Position numbers and translations under genes: made by a program | The notes under the pieces: generated by a model | Told to the model about the DNA's origin: nothing | Database searches by the model: none | The model's input: the letters and a program-made list of their open reading frames with translations, nothing else | Shown: positions 50,525 to 50,630 of the stretch, in pieces | Numbering within the stretch: position 1 is the first letter of the stretch | How the letters are laid out: each line of letters starts with the position of its first letter | Source: JBOGDS01 sp050743075 | GTDB taxonomy: Bacteria; Actinomycetota; Actinomycetes; Jiangellales; Jiangellaceae | NCBI GenBank assembly: GCA_050743075.1 | Contig: JBOGDS010000023.1 | Span: 1-50,630, forward strand | Length of the DNA: 50,630 nt | Reading direction: 5' to 3'

Positions 50525-50630
50525 GCACGAGTGGGACCCGGAAGGGGTGGGTGGCCTGGGCTTTTGCTCGTGCGGGGGCTGTGGGGTCGTGTTACTACGC
50601 GGCCGGCTGGGCGGTGCTATTCGGCGGCGG

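Noticed and set aside
1..50630. CRISPR arrays, tRNA and rRNA genes
   Set aside because: No regularly spaced direct repeats of CRISPR size, no tRNA cloverleaf patterns with conserved T-loop, and no rRNA-like stretches were seen.

Overview
The window is a GC-rich actinobacterial chromosome segment. The case for Actinomycetota rests on mycothiol synthase (mshD), an orphan GlnR regulator, nitrobindin and Fur neighbours, a CYTH-CHAD protein, DUF1707 and DUF222 proteins, frequent GTG starts and repeated leaderless starts. The order sulfurtransferase cluster, thioredoxin, MoaD, GlnR, MshD, Ppk, CYTH/CHAD, MutT1-like, PstSCAB, then Pit and a PhoU-like protein follows a block I recall from Streptomyces and, in part, from Mycobacterium. 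Genus cannot be fixed from the sequence; a Jiangella-like lineage is only a guess.

Layout. 1-10.7 kb: an amino-acid permease end, asparaginase, dtd, ygfZ, fur, nitrobindin and a 30-aa membrane peptide, DsrE, then the sulfurtransferase/DUF1416/DUF4395 operon behind a 25-codon leader peptide. A membrane-bound thioredoxin, an ECF sigma/anti-sigma pair, MoaD and a hydrolase follow. 10.7-21.7 kb: glnR, mshD, a polyphosphate module (ppk, CYTH-CHAD, MutT1-like) and pstSCAB behind an 11-nt-periodic PHO box. 21.7-27.8 kb: a decayed AbiEi/DUF559 gene between two near-identical palindromes, then an arsenic island (arsC, ArsR-arsenate reductase fusion, arsM, arsR, a small Cys-rich protein), a SnoaL-like protein and a flavin monooxygenase. 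This block separates pstSCAB from pit and its DUF47 partner. 27.8-45.5 kb: Pit/DUF47, a membrane Ser/Thr kinase, a LexA-boxed HNH endonuclease gene, ung, cold-shock protein, CcdA/TlpA-type redox pair, a c-di-AMP riboswitch with an NlpC/P60 hydrolase, an alcohol dehydrogenase, and two LigD-type polymerase-domain proteins flanking a three-gene operon in which every gene is broken. 45.5-50.6 kb: an accessory zone with beta-lactamase and relaxase remnants, a Fic protein, and finally a reverse transcriptase translationally coupled to a six-helix membrane protein.

How they fit together. Phosphate uptake (PstSCAB, Pit), polyphosphate synthesis and binding (Ppk, CHAD), and thiol/sulfur chemistry (mycothiol synthase, sulfurtransferase, thioredoxins, mycothiol-type arsenate reductases) are the main themes. 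The best candidate for an undescribed system is the reverse transcriptase plus membrane protein pair at the right end, with a strongly base-paired leader in front of it. Other notable items are the Cys-containing leader peptide with its leaderless promoter, an exact LexA box in front of a frameshifted HNH gene, and a family of about 50-bp perfect palindromes that supply stop codons to neighbouring genes.
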